The translations under genes and the position numbers were made by a program. Of a stretch of DNA of 46,155 nucleotides, positions 28,676-35,772 are shown in pieces. This DNA is from a virus, in IMG/VR virus record IMGVR_UViG_3300043444_000434, positions 1 through 46,155 of that record; one strand, given 5' to 3'. Under the pieces are notes generated by a model. That model searched no databases and was not told the origin of the DNA. It saw only the letters and a program-made list of their open reading frames with translations. Each line of letters opens with the position of its first letter. Positions within the stretch are counted from its first letter, which is position 1.

Positions 28676-29367
28676 AATCCAAAAGCTTTAATAGTTTTCT
28701 CAAAAGGTCTACCTGGTAAGTCTTTTACAAGAAGCAGCATGTGCTGCGCAAGTTCTCTAATTTCTTTTTGGGCATGTTCTGAATCACGCAATTTTAAGAA
28801 ATGATAAAAACTTCTCCAGTTAAACATCACGTCCATAGTTATTTGCGAATTCATTGTTTTGAAAAAACGCGCTGATTCTTTAGCCCTCTTACGACCAAGA
28901 ACAGGTGTAAGATCTTTTAGACAATTGTGATATAAATAATTTGATATCTCAGTGAAGTCTTTCAATACAGTTGACCAATTATCAGCTTTAACTTTCCAAG
29001 ACAATTCATCTTCTGAATATTCATCATGTAAATATAAATCTTCAGATAATGGAAGATCTTTCCAGTCTTCGGGAATATAAGTCTTATCTTCTTTCAACTC
29101 TTTGTAGCGTGCTGACTCACCATTGATTGAAACACCTATACGATGCTTTAAAAGATGAATATGAGTAGCTTGATCTACAGTAACTAAGAAATGCAGTGAT
29201 GATTTTTCAAAAGGAGTATGATGTCCTTCTTTAGCAAGCATTTCAAGTAATTTGTCAACTCTTTCTAACTTATCTTCTGACAAGTCTCTGGAAGTACTGG
29301 TCCATGCTGATTGTGCATGAACCAAGTCTGTTCCATAGTATCCTAAAAGTTCTACTTTATTTTTCAT
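28672..29367 (-). CDS. thyX: Flavin-dependent thymidylate synthase
   Basis: A 231-residue enzyme, the usual ThyX length, making dTMP from dUMP with FAD, NADPH and methylene-tetrahydrofolate. The signature is K74-H-R-I-G-V-S-I-N-G-E-S85-A-R-Y88. Compared with the textbook RHRx7S, the first Arg is Lys and one residue is inserted before the Ser, while the NxxS-x-RY core is kept. The N-terminus (VELLGYYGTDLVHAQSAWTS) and C-terminal helices (HFLKLRDSEHAQKEIRELA) also fit. It overlaps the upstream DUF3846-like gene by TAATG and the downstream HTH gene by ATGA, so translation is probably coupled. Together with the reductase and dNMP kinase it lets the phage supply thymidylate independently of the host. 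Confidence 0.92.
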   Translation of the reverse strand: MKNKVELLGYYGTDLVHAQSAWTSTSRDLSEDKLERVDKLLEMLAKEGHHTPFEKSSLHFLVTVDQATHIHLLKHRIGVSINGESARYKELKEDKTYIPEDWKDLPLSEDLYLHDEYSEDELSWKVKADNWSTVLKDFTEISNYLYHNCLKDLTPVLGRKRAKESARFFKTMNSQITMDVMFNWRSFYHFLKLRDSEHAQKEIRELAQHMLLLVKDLPGRPFEKTIKAFGL

Positions 29368-29762
29368 TAGAATGTAAAAATTTGTGGTGGTTTGTTGTAA
29401 TGTTCTTGATATAACTGAATTTCCTCTTGATCAATAAAATTTACCATGTCAGAAATCTGTTCAATTGTGAAACTTGTATCAGTTACATCCCCGTCTTCTG
29501 TAGTCCCCATTATAAGAGCATGCCCAAACAATGGTTGTACAGGAAACAGATCAATAAAGAATGCGCCAGGTATATCTTCAGTGTTTTTCAAAAGACCTTC
29601 ATCATCTACATAAATGATTTCATTTGTTGGTTCTTCTGTTTGAGGATAAACTGTAGCAATAATATCACACTCAAGTGATTTGTAAAAGTCACTGAGCTGT
29701 GGATTTTCAAATTCCACAGACTCAATGCATTTGTTTTTCGCGTCAATGCGTATAGCTTTCAT
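29367..29762 (-). CDS. DUF3846-like hypothetical protein
   Basis: A 131-residue acidic protein. A DDEGLLKN turn followed by a hydrophobic segment FIDLFPVQPLFGHALIMGT recalls the NEEGKL ... GNALVVG pattern of DUF3846 proteins common in phages and plasmids. No catalytic motif is seen and the function of that family is not known to me. It lies 10 bases after the 206-residue gene and overlaps thyX by one base. The family assignment is tentative. Confidence 0.55.
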   Translation of the reverse strand: MKAIRIDAKNKCIESVEFENPQLSDFYKSLECDIIATVYPQTEEPTNEIIYVDDEGLLKNTEDIPGAFFIDLFPVQPLFGHALIMGTTEDGDVTDTSFTIEQISDMVNFIDQEEIQLYQEHYNKPPQIFTF

Positions 29763-29772
29763 AAATTTTTAA

Positions 29773-30393
29773 TTAAGGTCCAAAATAGTGATACCCTGAT
29801 TCCACATCATCATCATTTCCTTCTGCAATATTATAACATATTCCAGCAAGTGTTGAATTTGTGTTTTTATTTTTGTCATCCTTCTTAATAAAATATCTTG
29901 AAGTTTGCATGTAAGTATAGTCAGCAGATTCTTCAAAAGAAGCGACATACTTTTTAGTAGCTGTAAACACATCATCCCATGTGTATTCAGGATACTCTTT
30001 AAAGAACCATACAAATGCTGCAACAAGTTCTTTAGGATTAGTACGAAAAGCTAATGTAGTACCAGCTTTTTTACCAGCAGGAAATAATTGATTGTATTGA
30101 ACAATCTTATCATCCCATTCTGCTAGTGCAATTGGATTTTTCTTAGCTCTCTTGGCTTTGTTCAGAATGTGTTCACACTCTTTCAAAAGGTGTTCCCCTG
30201 CCAGGGTAATTTTGTAAACTTCATTTACACCTGTAAATTCTTTTACAAGATGTCCAGTAGTTTCAAGACGGTATTGTTCTGTCTTAAAATTTACATAGGA
30301 CGGATACATGTAATTATTAAAAGTGCAATGAAGTACAAACAATCCATTAGGGCTTACCTTGTTTTTGACTAGATAATCATATAGATCCTTCAT
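29773..30393 (-). CDS. Hypothetical protein, first gene of the thyX operon
   Basis: A 206-residue soluble protein. The N-terminal 70 residues (MKDLYDYLVKNKVSPNGLFVLHC ... YRLETTGHLV) have the helix pattern of a winged-helix-like domain. A basic helix follows at about 85-100 (NKAKRAKKNP), then an aromatic-rich part (PEYTWDDVFTATKKYV and SADYTYMQTSRYFIKKD) and an acidic tail. Upstream of the start a TAACTTTG box (minus strand, 30413-30406) resembles a host -7 element, but the nearest TTTG is only 14 bases away, so a promoter is uncertain. Its placement suggests a role in replication or its control; this is a guess. Confidence 0.6.
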   Translation of the reverse strand: MKDLYDYLVKNKVSPNGLFVLHCTFNNYMYPSYVNFKTEQYRLETTGHLVKEFTGVNEVYKITLAGEHLLKECEHILNKAKRAKKNPIALAEWDDKIVQYNQLFPAGKKAGTTLAFRTNPKELVAAFVWFFKEYPEYTWDDVFTATKKYVASFEESADYTYMQTSRYFIKKDDKNKNTNSTLAGICYNIAEGNDDDVESGYHYFGP

Positions 30394-30427
30394 GTAAATT
30401 GGTTTTTAAAATTCAAAGTTAAGAATT

Positions 30428-30450
30428 AGAGGTCGCAAATTGCGACCACT
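30428..30450 (-). terminator. Hairpin after nrdA, likely terminator
   Basis: GGTCGCAA (30431-30438) and TTGCGACC (30440-30447) form an inverted repeat around one base, usable as a 6-bp stem with a 5-base loop. It lies 15 bases after the nrdA stop on the minus strand. The following tract (CTCTAATTCTT) is only moderately T-rich, so termination may be partial. Confidence 0.5.
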
Positions 30451-30462
30451 AACTCAAATAAA

Positions 30463-32112
30463 TTATCCTGCACATGATTCACAAGAAAGAATATCTCTTG
30501 CAAATTCTTGTGCTGCGTTTTGTCCTAACTGGTAATACAAAGTTTTGATTCCCAGTTCATGAGCTTTTAACAACAAAGTATTGATATCTTTAGTAGGAGT
30601 TTGGGGGTGAATCATCAAGTTCAAACTTTGACCCTGGTCAATGTATTTTTGACGAGTTGAAGCTTGAATAATAATTTCCATCTGAGAAATTTCCATAAAA
30701 GTTCTGAATACAAGTTTTTCATCTTCTGATAAAAAGGACAAGTGTTGAACACTTCCTGCCTTTTGTAAAATTGATTCCCATACTTCCATAGTATCTTTAC
30801 CTTTTTCAGCAAGAAGTTCTTTAAGATAAGGATTCTTTACAGCATGCTTAACTTTTGCTGTCTTTTTGATGTAGTAGTTACTTGTATATGGTTCAATACT
30901 TTGTGACTGTTGACCCATGATGAAAGAAGAAGATGTGTTAGGAGCCACAGCTGTCAATGTTGTGTGACGTCTTCCATATCCTTTTAAAACTTCAGGCTCA
31001 CCATATTTCTCAGCCATTTCAGCTGACGCAGCCCAAGCTTGATCTTGAATTGTTTTAAAGATCAAGTTATTTGTCATTTTTGCTTCCATAGACTCAAAAG
31101 GAATCATTTTACTTTGCAAGTATGAGTGATATCCTGATGCTCCTATTCCAATAGCTCTATGTCTTTTGGCAAAACGTATTGCGCGTTCAATGAAAGGTTT
31201 GTTTGAATAAGCTTGAATAAATTCTTCTAGTACAGCATCTGCAATATAAACAGCAATTCTAACAGCATCTGTGTCTTTCCACTCATCAAACTTGACAAGG
31301 TTCATTCCAACAAGATCACACACAAATGATTCTTCTTCAGTAGAAGGAAGTAAAATTTCAGTACACATGTTAGAAGAATTGATGCGGGCTTCTGTATCTG
31401 TATATACATCAACAGTATTGTTATTAACGTTGTCAGAAAAGAAAATATAAGGGAATCCTGTTCTGTTTCTACTGTCAATTACCATTGCCCAAAGTTCACG
31501 CTTGTCCATATCACCAGCTTTCATTTCTTCAAGCCATTTGTCATTTACACAAACTCCAAAAGGAAAACGCTGTAGTTTATGCCCTTCACCATTGATTCTC
31601 AAAAAATCTTTAATATCACCATGAGTAATATCTAGATACGCAGCAAACTCACCGCGTCTTACATTACCTTGAGAAATTACATTTTTTGTAACATCAAACA
31701 TTTGCATAAAATGTACAGCTCCATGAGTTTCACCACCAGTTGAAATTGCTGTACCTGCTGGACGCAAATCGCCAAAATAACCAGAAGTTCCTCCTCCAAT
31801 TTTGCAAAGCATGCCTACTTCAGCATTAGCTTTTACAATAGACTCAATACTATCACTAATGTGGGTGTTAAAACATGAGATACCAGAACCACGTCCAGTT
31901 CCTACATTGCTCCAAACAGGAGATGGTAATACATAGTATCCTTTTTCAATGTAGTCTTTGACTTTTTCTGTTAATGTTTTGTCATTGTAAGTTTTGCCAA
32001 CTAGATTAGCAATTGATTCAATTCTATCTTCAATAGATTCGTTGTTGTGAAAATACCCTCTTCCCATAAATTCTTCACTGAGGGGGGTGTACCAGTCCAT
32101 TTTTGTTGCCAT
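30463..32112 (-). CDS. nrdA: Ribonucleotide reductase large subunit, short form lacking the ATP cone
   Basis: A 549-residue class I catalytic subunit that reduces ribonucleotides to deoxyribonucleotides. Every key residue is visible: C80 (GISCFNTHIS) and C265 (the redox pair), N248-M-C250-T-E252 (thiyl-radical site), Y526-Y527 (radical transfer, TLYYQ), and a C-terminal C544-E-S-C547 that takes electrons from thioredoxin or glutaredoxin. Cellular NrdA is about 750 residues. This one begins directly at the catalytic barrel (WYTPLSEEF), with no N-terminal ATP cone, so dATP feedback at that site should be absent, which would suit high dNTP demand. It follows nrdB by one base, so they form one operon. 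A hairpin terminator follows. Confidence 0.93.
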   Translation of the reverse strand: MATKMDWYTPLSEEFMGRGYFHNNESIEDRIESIANLVGKTYNDKTLTEKVKDYIEKGYYVLPSPVWSNVGTGRGSGISCFNTHISDSIESIVKANAEVGMLCKIGGGTSGYFGDLRPAGTAISTGGETHGAVHFMQMFDVTKNVISQGNVRRGEFAAYLDITHGDIKDFLRINGEGHKLQRFPFGVCVNDKWLEEMKAGDMDKRELWAMVIDSRNRTGFPYIFFSDNVNNNTVDVYTDTEARINSSNMCTEILLPSTEEESFVCDLVGMNLVKFDEWKDTDAVRIAVYIADAVLEEFIQAYSNKPFIERAIRFAKRHRAIGIGASGYHSYLQSKMIPFESMEAKMTNNLIFKTIQDQAWAASAEMAEKYGEPEVLKGYGRRHTTLTAVAPNTSSSFIMGQQSQSIEPYTSNYYIKKTAKVKHAVKNPYLKELLAEKGKDTMEVWESILQKAGSVQHLSFLSEDEKLVFRTFMEISQMEIIIQASTRQKYIDQGQSLNLMIHPQTPTKDINTLLLKAHELGIKTLYYQLGQNAAQEFARDILSCESCAG

Positions 32113-32113
32113 G

Positions 32114-33088
32114 TTAAAATAAGTCTTTACTTGTTATAGATTTTTGAAATTTAGTGTAGTTAGTTCCTTGAGTATTAAAGAAGTCATTGCGTACATATCC
32201 ATAGATTGCTTCAATCATCCAGTATAGTTCGCCTAATACTTCTTGATCAATCTCAAATAGTTCTTTGCCACCAATGGCAACTAATGATGAGTTAAACCTA
32301 GATTTGATAAACTCAATAACAGCTTCTTTAGAAACACTGTCAATGGTCCCTTCTTCAAAAATCCAGTCAATAATTTTTACTTCAGCATCAAAAGCTTTTT
32401 TACAAGCCCTGTAAATCTTGTCATAAAAATCTTGGTCAAACCATTCAGGATACTCTTTTTTAATTAAATTGATTACATGCATTCCTAACTGTGCGTGAAT
32501 AATCTCTTCTTTCATTGTTGCTTCAATCACGGTATCAACCTCTTTAAGCATGTTTTTCTTTTCAATAAAAGATTTAACAATTGCAAATTGACTAAATAAT
32601 GAAACATTTTCAATAAACATTGAGAACAATGCCAAGTTAAGAGTGTAAACTTGTTTTGCGTTTTCACCAGAGTTCTTTAAATACTTTGTAAGATAATCAA
32701 CTCTTCCTCCAATAACAGGATTCTGCAGTAACATATCAAACTCATTGTTTAAACCAAGTACTTCTAGTAATTTTGAGTAAGCTTCAGAATGGACAACTTC
32801 ATTTTCTGCAAATGTAATTCCAACTGAATTAAATTCTGGCTTAGGAATATGATCACCAAGTTTTGCCCAGAATGTCTTCACAGATACTTCAATCTGTGAG
32901 ATGGCTAATAAAGTACGCTTGATTGCTTCCTTTTCAGCATTTGTGAGTTTGTGTTTAAAGTCAAATGCATCAGAGTCAAAGTTAAACTCTTCTACATCCC
33001 AGCGACTGTGTTTAATGGCATCTCTGAATTTGATAATTTCAGGATACTCATAGGGCTTGAATGCCACACGTTTGTCAAAAATACCCAT
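32114..33088 (-). CDS. nrdB: Ribonucleotide reductase small subunit
   Basis: A 324-residue class I radical-generating subunit. Di-iron ligands appear in order: E67 (ISQIEVSV), E97-x-x-H100 (ENEVVH), E160 (MFIENVSLF), and E195-x-x-H198 (EEIIHAQ). Y104, four residues after H100, occupies the place of the stable tyrosyl radical in the E. coli protein, so the enzyme should form a Tyr radical. The C-terminus (ITSKDLF) is the expected short tail for docking to NrdA. It is the first gene of the nrd operon. Upstream lie about 100 bases with a strong hairpin and a weak promoter-like pair. Length and motifs are complete. Confidence 0.94.
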   Translation of the reverse strand: MGIFDKRVAFKPYEYPEIIKFRDAIKHSRWDVEEFNFDSDAFDFKHKLTNAEKEAIKRTLLAISQIEVSVKTFWAKLGDHIPKPEFNSVGITFAENEVVHSEAYSKLLEVLGLNNEFDMLLQNPVIGGRVDYLTKYLKNSGENAKQVYTLNLALFSMFIENVSLFSQFAIVKSFIEKKNMLKEVDTVIEATMKEEIIHAQLGMHVINLIKKEYPEWFDQDFYDKIYRACKKAFDAEVKIIDWIFEEGTIDSVSKEAVIEFIKSRFNSSLVAIGGKELFEIDQEVLGELYWMIEAIYGYVRNDFFNTQGTNYTKFQKSITSKDLF

Positions 33089-33150
33089 GGTTGTTTATAT
33101 TAATTGTTAATTTTTAAAAGGTAAAATACTGATACACAGTACGTTATTGG

Positions 33151-33187
33151 CAAAAAAACCTGGCAAAGTTTTAAAGCTTTCCAGGTT
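33151..33187 (-). terminator. Strong hairpin with T-run upstream of nrdB
   Basis: On minus, AACCTGG (33187-33181) pairs with CCAGGTT (33163-33157). The stem is extended inward by AAAG/CTTT with one bulged G, and a run of T follows directly. It has full intrinsic-terminator form but lies upstream of nrdB, not after a minus-strand gene. It could stop antisense transcription from the replication block through the lysis genes, or act as an attenuator if an nrd promoter lies further upstream. Confidence 0.65.
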
Positions 33188-33349
33188 GAATGAATGATTC
33201 TTATAGGAAGAACCACTCAAATAATATACAAATTCTAGCTGTCATTGCCAAGACAATTAGAAGCAATTTTGTCAAAATCAAAAAAGTTCATAGGGAGAAC
33301 AAAGATCATGAATTTATTTTTAAAGACAAAGAAATTATAGCAGTTTATT

Positions 33350-33380
33350 TTTGGAGTTTAGAGATAATTGACTATATTAT
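33350..33380 (+). promoter_or_regulatory. Host-like promoter for the lysis cassette
   Basis: TTTG at 33350-33353, exactly 19 bases, then TATATTAT at 33373-33380. The upstream box is perfect; the downstream box keeps TA and the next TT but lacks the final TG. Transcription would start near 33387, about 50 bases before the first lysis gene. Confidence 0.5.
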
Positions 33381-33436
33381 ATATGAGAGAGGTAGGAGTA
33401 TAATTTATTGTTTTATAAACTTATATTCTTACAAAA

Positions 33437-33778
33437 ATGGAAAAAAATAGAGGGTCTTATCCTAAAGAAGAGGTTATTAGCATACTTAAAGAGTGGGCTA
33501 GTCCTGTTCTTATTGGCATTGTAGGCATGTTACTCTGGAGAGATGTGACGGAAATGCGCAATGACGTTAAACTTTTACTTACCCAACAAAGCGCTGACAG
33601 AGTTAAAATTGAACAGCTAGAAGATGATGTAAAGATTCTTAAAAACTATGTTTTTACACAATCACAACCATCAGATCCAAATTCTGGTAATTCACCACAA
33701 AACACAAAAGAGAGACAAACGGCCATCTACAAAGATGAGGAATATGAGTTAGTACCTGTTCCTAAAAAAAGAAAATAA
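33437..33778 (+). CDS. Small membrane protein with coiled coil, lysis-associated
   Basis: A 113-residue protein with one predicted transmembrane helix at about residues 20-34 (WASPVLIGIVGMLLW), then a likely coiled coil at about 37-72 (VKLLLTQQSADRVKIEQLEDDVKIL), and a disordered, charged C-terminus ending PVPKKRK. It opens the plus-strand cassette that ends with an amidase, so a holin or holin-accessory role is plausible. The single helix plus coiled coil recalls XhlA-type proteins, though there the order is reversed. The next gene follows after six bases. Membrane call good, function inferred. Confidence 0.65.
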   Translation: MEKNRGSYPKEEVISILKEWASPVLIGIVGMLLWRDVTEMRNDVKLLLTQQSADRVKIEQLEDDVKILKNYVFTQSQPSDPNSGNSPQNTKERQTAIYKDEEYELVPVPKKRK

Positions 33779-33784
33779 TAAATC

Positions 33785-34057
33785 ATGAGAAAATATCTTA
33801 CATCATTAAGAAAGTGGATACATGAACTCACCAAAGATGAAAGAGGTGCAGTTTCTGTAAAACCTGTGATTGCTATTATAGGTGCTTTGTTTTTGTGTGT
33901 AACGATGACAATCAGTGCTATGAAACCTGATTTTAAACCTTCAGCTGATTTAATCAATGCAGTAATGGTGATTACAGCAATAGGTATGGGAGCTGACACT
34001 TTTGATAAATTCTCTTACAAGAAACCAGATAAAAAGGAACCTGACCCAGAAGTCTAA
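33785..34057 (+). CDS. Candidate holin
   Basis: A 90-residue protein with a basic N-terminal helix (KYLTSLRKWIHELTKDERG), two hydrophobic segments at about 26-45 (KPVIAIIGALFLCVTMTIS) and 57-72 (INAVMVITAIGMGAD), and a charged tail (KKPDKKEPDPEV). Size, two transmembrane segments and charged tail are typical of class II holins, which open the inner membrane so the endolysin can reach the cell wall. It sits between another small membrane protein and the spanin-like and amidase genes. No family-specific motif is recognised, so which of the two small proteins is the holin remains open. Confidence 0.6.
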   Translation: MRKYLTSLRKWIHELTKDERGAVSVKPVIAIIGALFLCVTMTISAMKPDFKPSADLINAVMVITAIGMGADTFDKFSYKKPDKKEPDPEV

Positions 34058-34075
34058 CAAAAAAAAATAAAACCA

Positions 34076-34693
34076 ATGAGCCAACGAATTTATTTAATAG
34101 TTATTGCAGTACTAGTTTTCATAATTCTTTTACAGCGATCATGTACACCTTCAGGTAATATTACTGGTCTAAAACCAGGTAAAGCTGAAGTTGTTTATGA
34201 TACAATTTGGAAAACAGTCACTAAAACAGAAACAAAACGTGTACCTTTAATTCTGAGAGACACTACTTTTCTACCTGGTGACAGTGTTTTTGTTCCAGAC
34301 ACAAATTATGACAAACTTAAAATTCAATATGAACTTTTAGCAAAGAACTATGGAACAAGAAATATATATCGTGATTCAGTACAACTGGATACTCTTGGAT
34401 TTATTGTTGTAACAGATACTATTCAATACAACAACATTAAGACTAGGTTATATAAGCACAATTATAAGTTACCAACTGTTGTAGCTACAGTGCTTCCTCA
34501 ACCACGCAGGCAATTGTATATAGGAGGTGGAATTTCTATAGACAATGGTCTTGGGTTATCTAATTTACAAACTGGTTTACTTTACAAAAACAAAAAAGAT
34601 CAGATATATGGATTGCATACTGGGATTTCTCAGAACTTGCAACCATATTTTGGCTTTTCAATGTACTGGAAAATTAAACTTAAAAAAGATTAA
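34076..34693 (+). CDS. Membrane-anchored spanin-like protein
   Basis: A 205-residue protein with an N-terminal transmembrane helix (about 5-20, IYLIVIAVLVFIILLQ), no convincing lipobox (C23 follows QRS), a Thr/Asp-rich extended region (YDTIWKTVTKTETKR ... RDTTFLPGDSVF), and a C-terminal part of about 55 residues with strand-turn repeats (LYIGGGISIDNGLG ... IYGLHTGISQNLQPYFGFSMYW). The last part reads like amphipathic hairpins of an outer-membrane protein. A protein tethered in the inner membrane, spanning the periplasm and ending in an outer-membrane-active domain would suit a one-component spanin. Its place between holin candidates and the amidase supports a lysis role. Spanin function is inferred. 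Confidence 0.6.
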   Translation: MSQRIYLIVIAVLVFIILLQRSCTPSGNITGLKPGKAEVVYDTIWKTVTKTETKRVPLILRDTTFLPGDSVFVPDTNYDKLKIQYELLAKNYGTRNIYRDSVQLDTLGFIVVTDTIQYNNIKTRLYKHNYKLPTVVATVLPQPRRQLYIGGGISIDNGLGLSNLQTGLLYKNKKDQIYGLHTGISQNLQPYFGFSMYWKIKLKKD

Positions 34694-34695
34694 CC

Positions 34696-35349
34696 ATGAA
34701 TATTAAACAAGTTGAGTTCCCAACAAGTCAATACTTTCAAGAACAGCATCCTAAAAAACAAATCTTTTTACATCACACTGCAGGTAACGCAAGTGGTGAA
34801 CAGGTATTTGCAGGATGGTCCTCTAATTCAGAAAGAATTGCAACATGTGTAGCCATTTCTGGTAAGGGAAAAAATACAGTTGATGGTCAAATTGTTCAGG
34901 GATACAGTTCTAAATTCTGGGCTTACCATCTAGGATTAAAGCAAGAGATTTTTACAAAACATGGCGTTAAGTACCAAAGCCTTGATAAGATATCAATTGG
35001 TATTGAGATTTGCAACTGGGGCCAACTTACTTTAAAAGACGGCAAGTTTTACAATTATGTCAATAGAGAAGTACCTGCAGATGAGGTTTGTACATTGGAA
35101 AAACCCTATAAAGGATACAAGTATTTTCACAATTATACAGATGCTCAAATTGCAAGTGTAAAAGAATTATTGCTCTTATGGAAGGAAACTTATCAAATTC
35201 CCTTATCTTATAATGAAGACATTTGGGACATTACTCCAAGAGCTCTTAAAGGTGAAGCGGGTATTTACACACATAACTCTGTAAGAAAAGACAAAGTTGA
35301 TATATATCCACACCCAAAAATGATAGAGATGCTGAAAAGCTTATCTTAA
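34696..35349 (+). CDS. N-acetylmuramoyl-L-alanine amidase (endolysin)
   Basis: A 217-residue amidase_2/PGRP-type enzyme cutting the amide bond between muramic acid and L-Ala in peptidoglycan. FLH26-H-T-A-G supplies the first zinc ligand. Y-T-H193 and the K200-V-D202 motif give the remaining ligands and the catalytic Lys, as in the H...KxD pattern of this family. H78 (WAYHLG) and E104 (IGIEICNWG) are also conserved features. No separate wall-binding domain or signal peptide is present, so export needs a holin. It starts two bases after the spanin-like gene and is the last gene of the plus-strand lysis cassette. A terminator follows. Confidence 0.88.
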   Translation: MNIKQVEFPTSQYFQEQHPKKQIFLHHTAGNASGEQVFAGWSSNSERIATCVAISGKGKNTVDGQIVQGYSSKFWAYHLGLKQEIFTKHGVKYQSLDKISIGIEICNWGQLTLKDGKFYNYVNREVPADEVCTLEKPYKGYKYFHNYTDAQIASVKELLLLWKETYQIPLSYNEDIWDITPRALKGEAGIYTHNSVRKDKVDIYPHPKMIEMLKSLS

Positions 35350-35405
35350 AATATTAAAAAAAGCTATACTTCAATAGTTTAGTTGGTTTCTTCTTCTGTA
35401 GAAAG

Positions 35406-35433
35406 TCCCCCTTTTCAGGGGGATTTTCGTTTT
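35406..35433 (+). terminator. Terminator of the lysis cassette
   Basis: TCCCCC (35406-35411) pairs with GGGGGA (35418-35423) around a 6-base loop, followed by TTTTCGTTTT on plus. The hairpin lies beside the stop of the convergent minus-strand gene, and the other strand has only a weak T tract. Confidence 0.8.
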
Positions 35434-35761
35434 AAACCAGTTCTACAATATCATCAGCATCAACAATTGTATACTTGTTAGGCATAGTCTCATTATGGTT
35501 AATGAAGTTTAGCATAATTGTCAGTTCAGCAATCTGAGAATAATCCAATACTTTACCAGTCTTTTCTTCCCATTTGATTCTATAACCATTTCCTGTATTA
35601 AATACAGTCATTATTATTTCATCTTGAACATGATCAGACCAGGTACTACTTTTAGACCTTCTCATAACATAGAGGTCTTCATCTGCAGGAACATGAATTG
35701 TATATTCTACATTATGTCCTTCAGGATCTAACACTAAATAAAGTTTGTTTTTGTCAAGCAT
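35432..35761 (-). CDS. Hypothetical protein
   Basis: A 109-residue acidic protein with an even strand pattern (KLYLVLDPEGHNVEYTIHV, YRIKWEEKTG) and a short helix (YSQIAELTIMLNFINHNE). No family is recognised. It is the last gene of the long minus-strand replication block, 11 bases after the dNMP kinase, and ends against the lysis terminator. Soluble, with no transmembrane helix. Confidence 0.55.
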   Translation of the reverse strand: MLDKNKLYLVLDPEGHNVEYTIHVPADEDLYVMRRSKSSTWSDHVQDEIIMTVFNTGNGYRIKWEEKTGKVLDYSQIAELTIMLNFINHNETMPNKYTIVDADDIVELV

Positions 35762-35772
35762 AGCTTTTGGAT

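Larger units (their letters stand above)
33089..33436. other. Divergent intergenic region between nrdB and the lysis cassette
   Basis: This 348-base AT-rich region separates minus-strand nrdB from plus-strand lysis genes. It holds a strong hairpin with a T-run on minus (33151-33187) and a host-like promoter on plus (33350-33380). A weak nrdB promoter candidate on minus (TTTG, 22 bases, TATTTTAC ending near 33116) has wrong spacing. An 86-codon plus-strand frame (33190-33450) crosses it, but it has no good start context, overlaps the promoter and the next gene, and has unusual Ile/Lys/Asn/Tyr-rich composition, so I treat it as non-coding. Confidence 0.5.

Noticed and set aside
29769-30026. 85-codon minus frame overlapping the 206-residue gene
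   Set aside because: It lies within a better frame on the same strand and has a Leu/Met-rich product typical of a shifted reading.
30406-30413. TAACTTTG box as promoter of the thyX operon
   Set aside because: The box matches the -7 consensus but the nearest TTTG is only 14 bases upstream and lies in the nrdA terminator hairpin, so it is not listed as a promoter.
33190-33450. 86-codon plus-strand frame in the nrdB/lysis gap
   Set aside because: It has no supporting start context, contains the probable lysis promoter, overlaps the next gene by 14 bases, and has skewed Ile/Lys/Asn/Tyr composition. Treated as non-coding.
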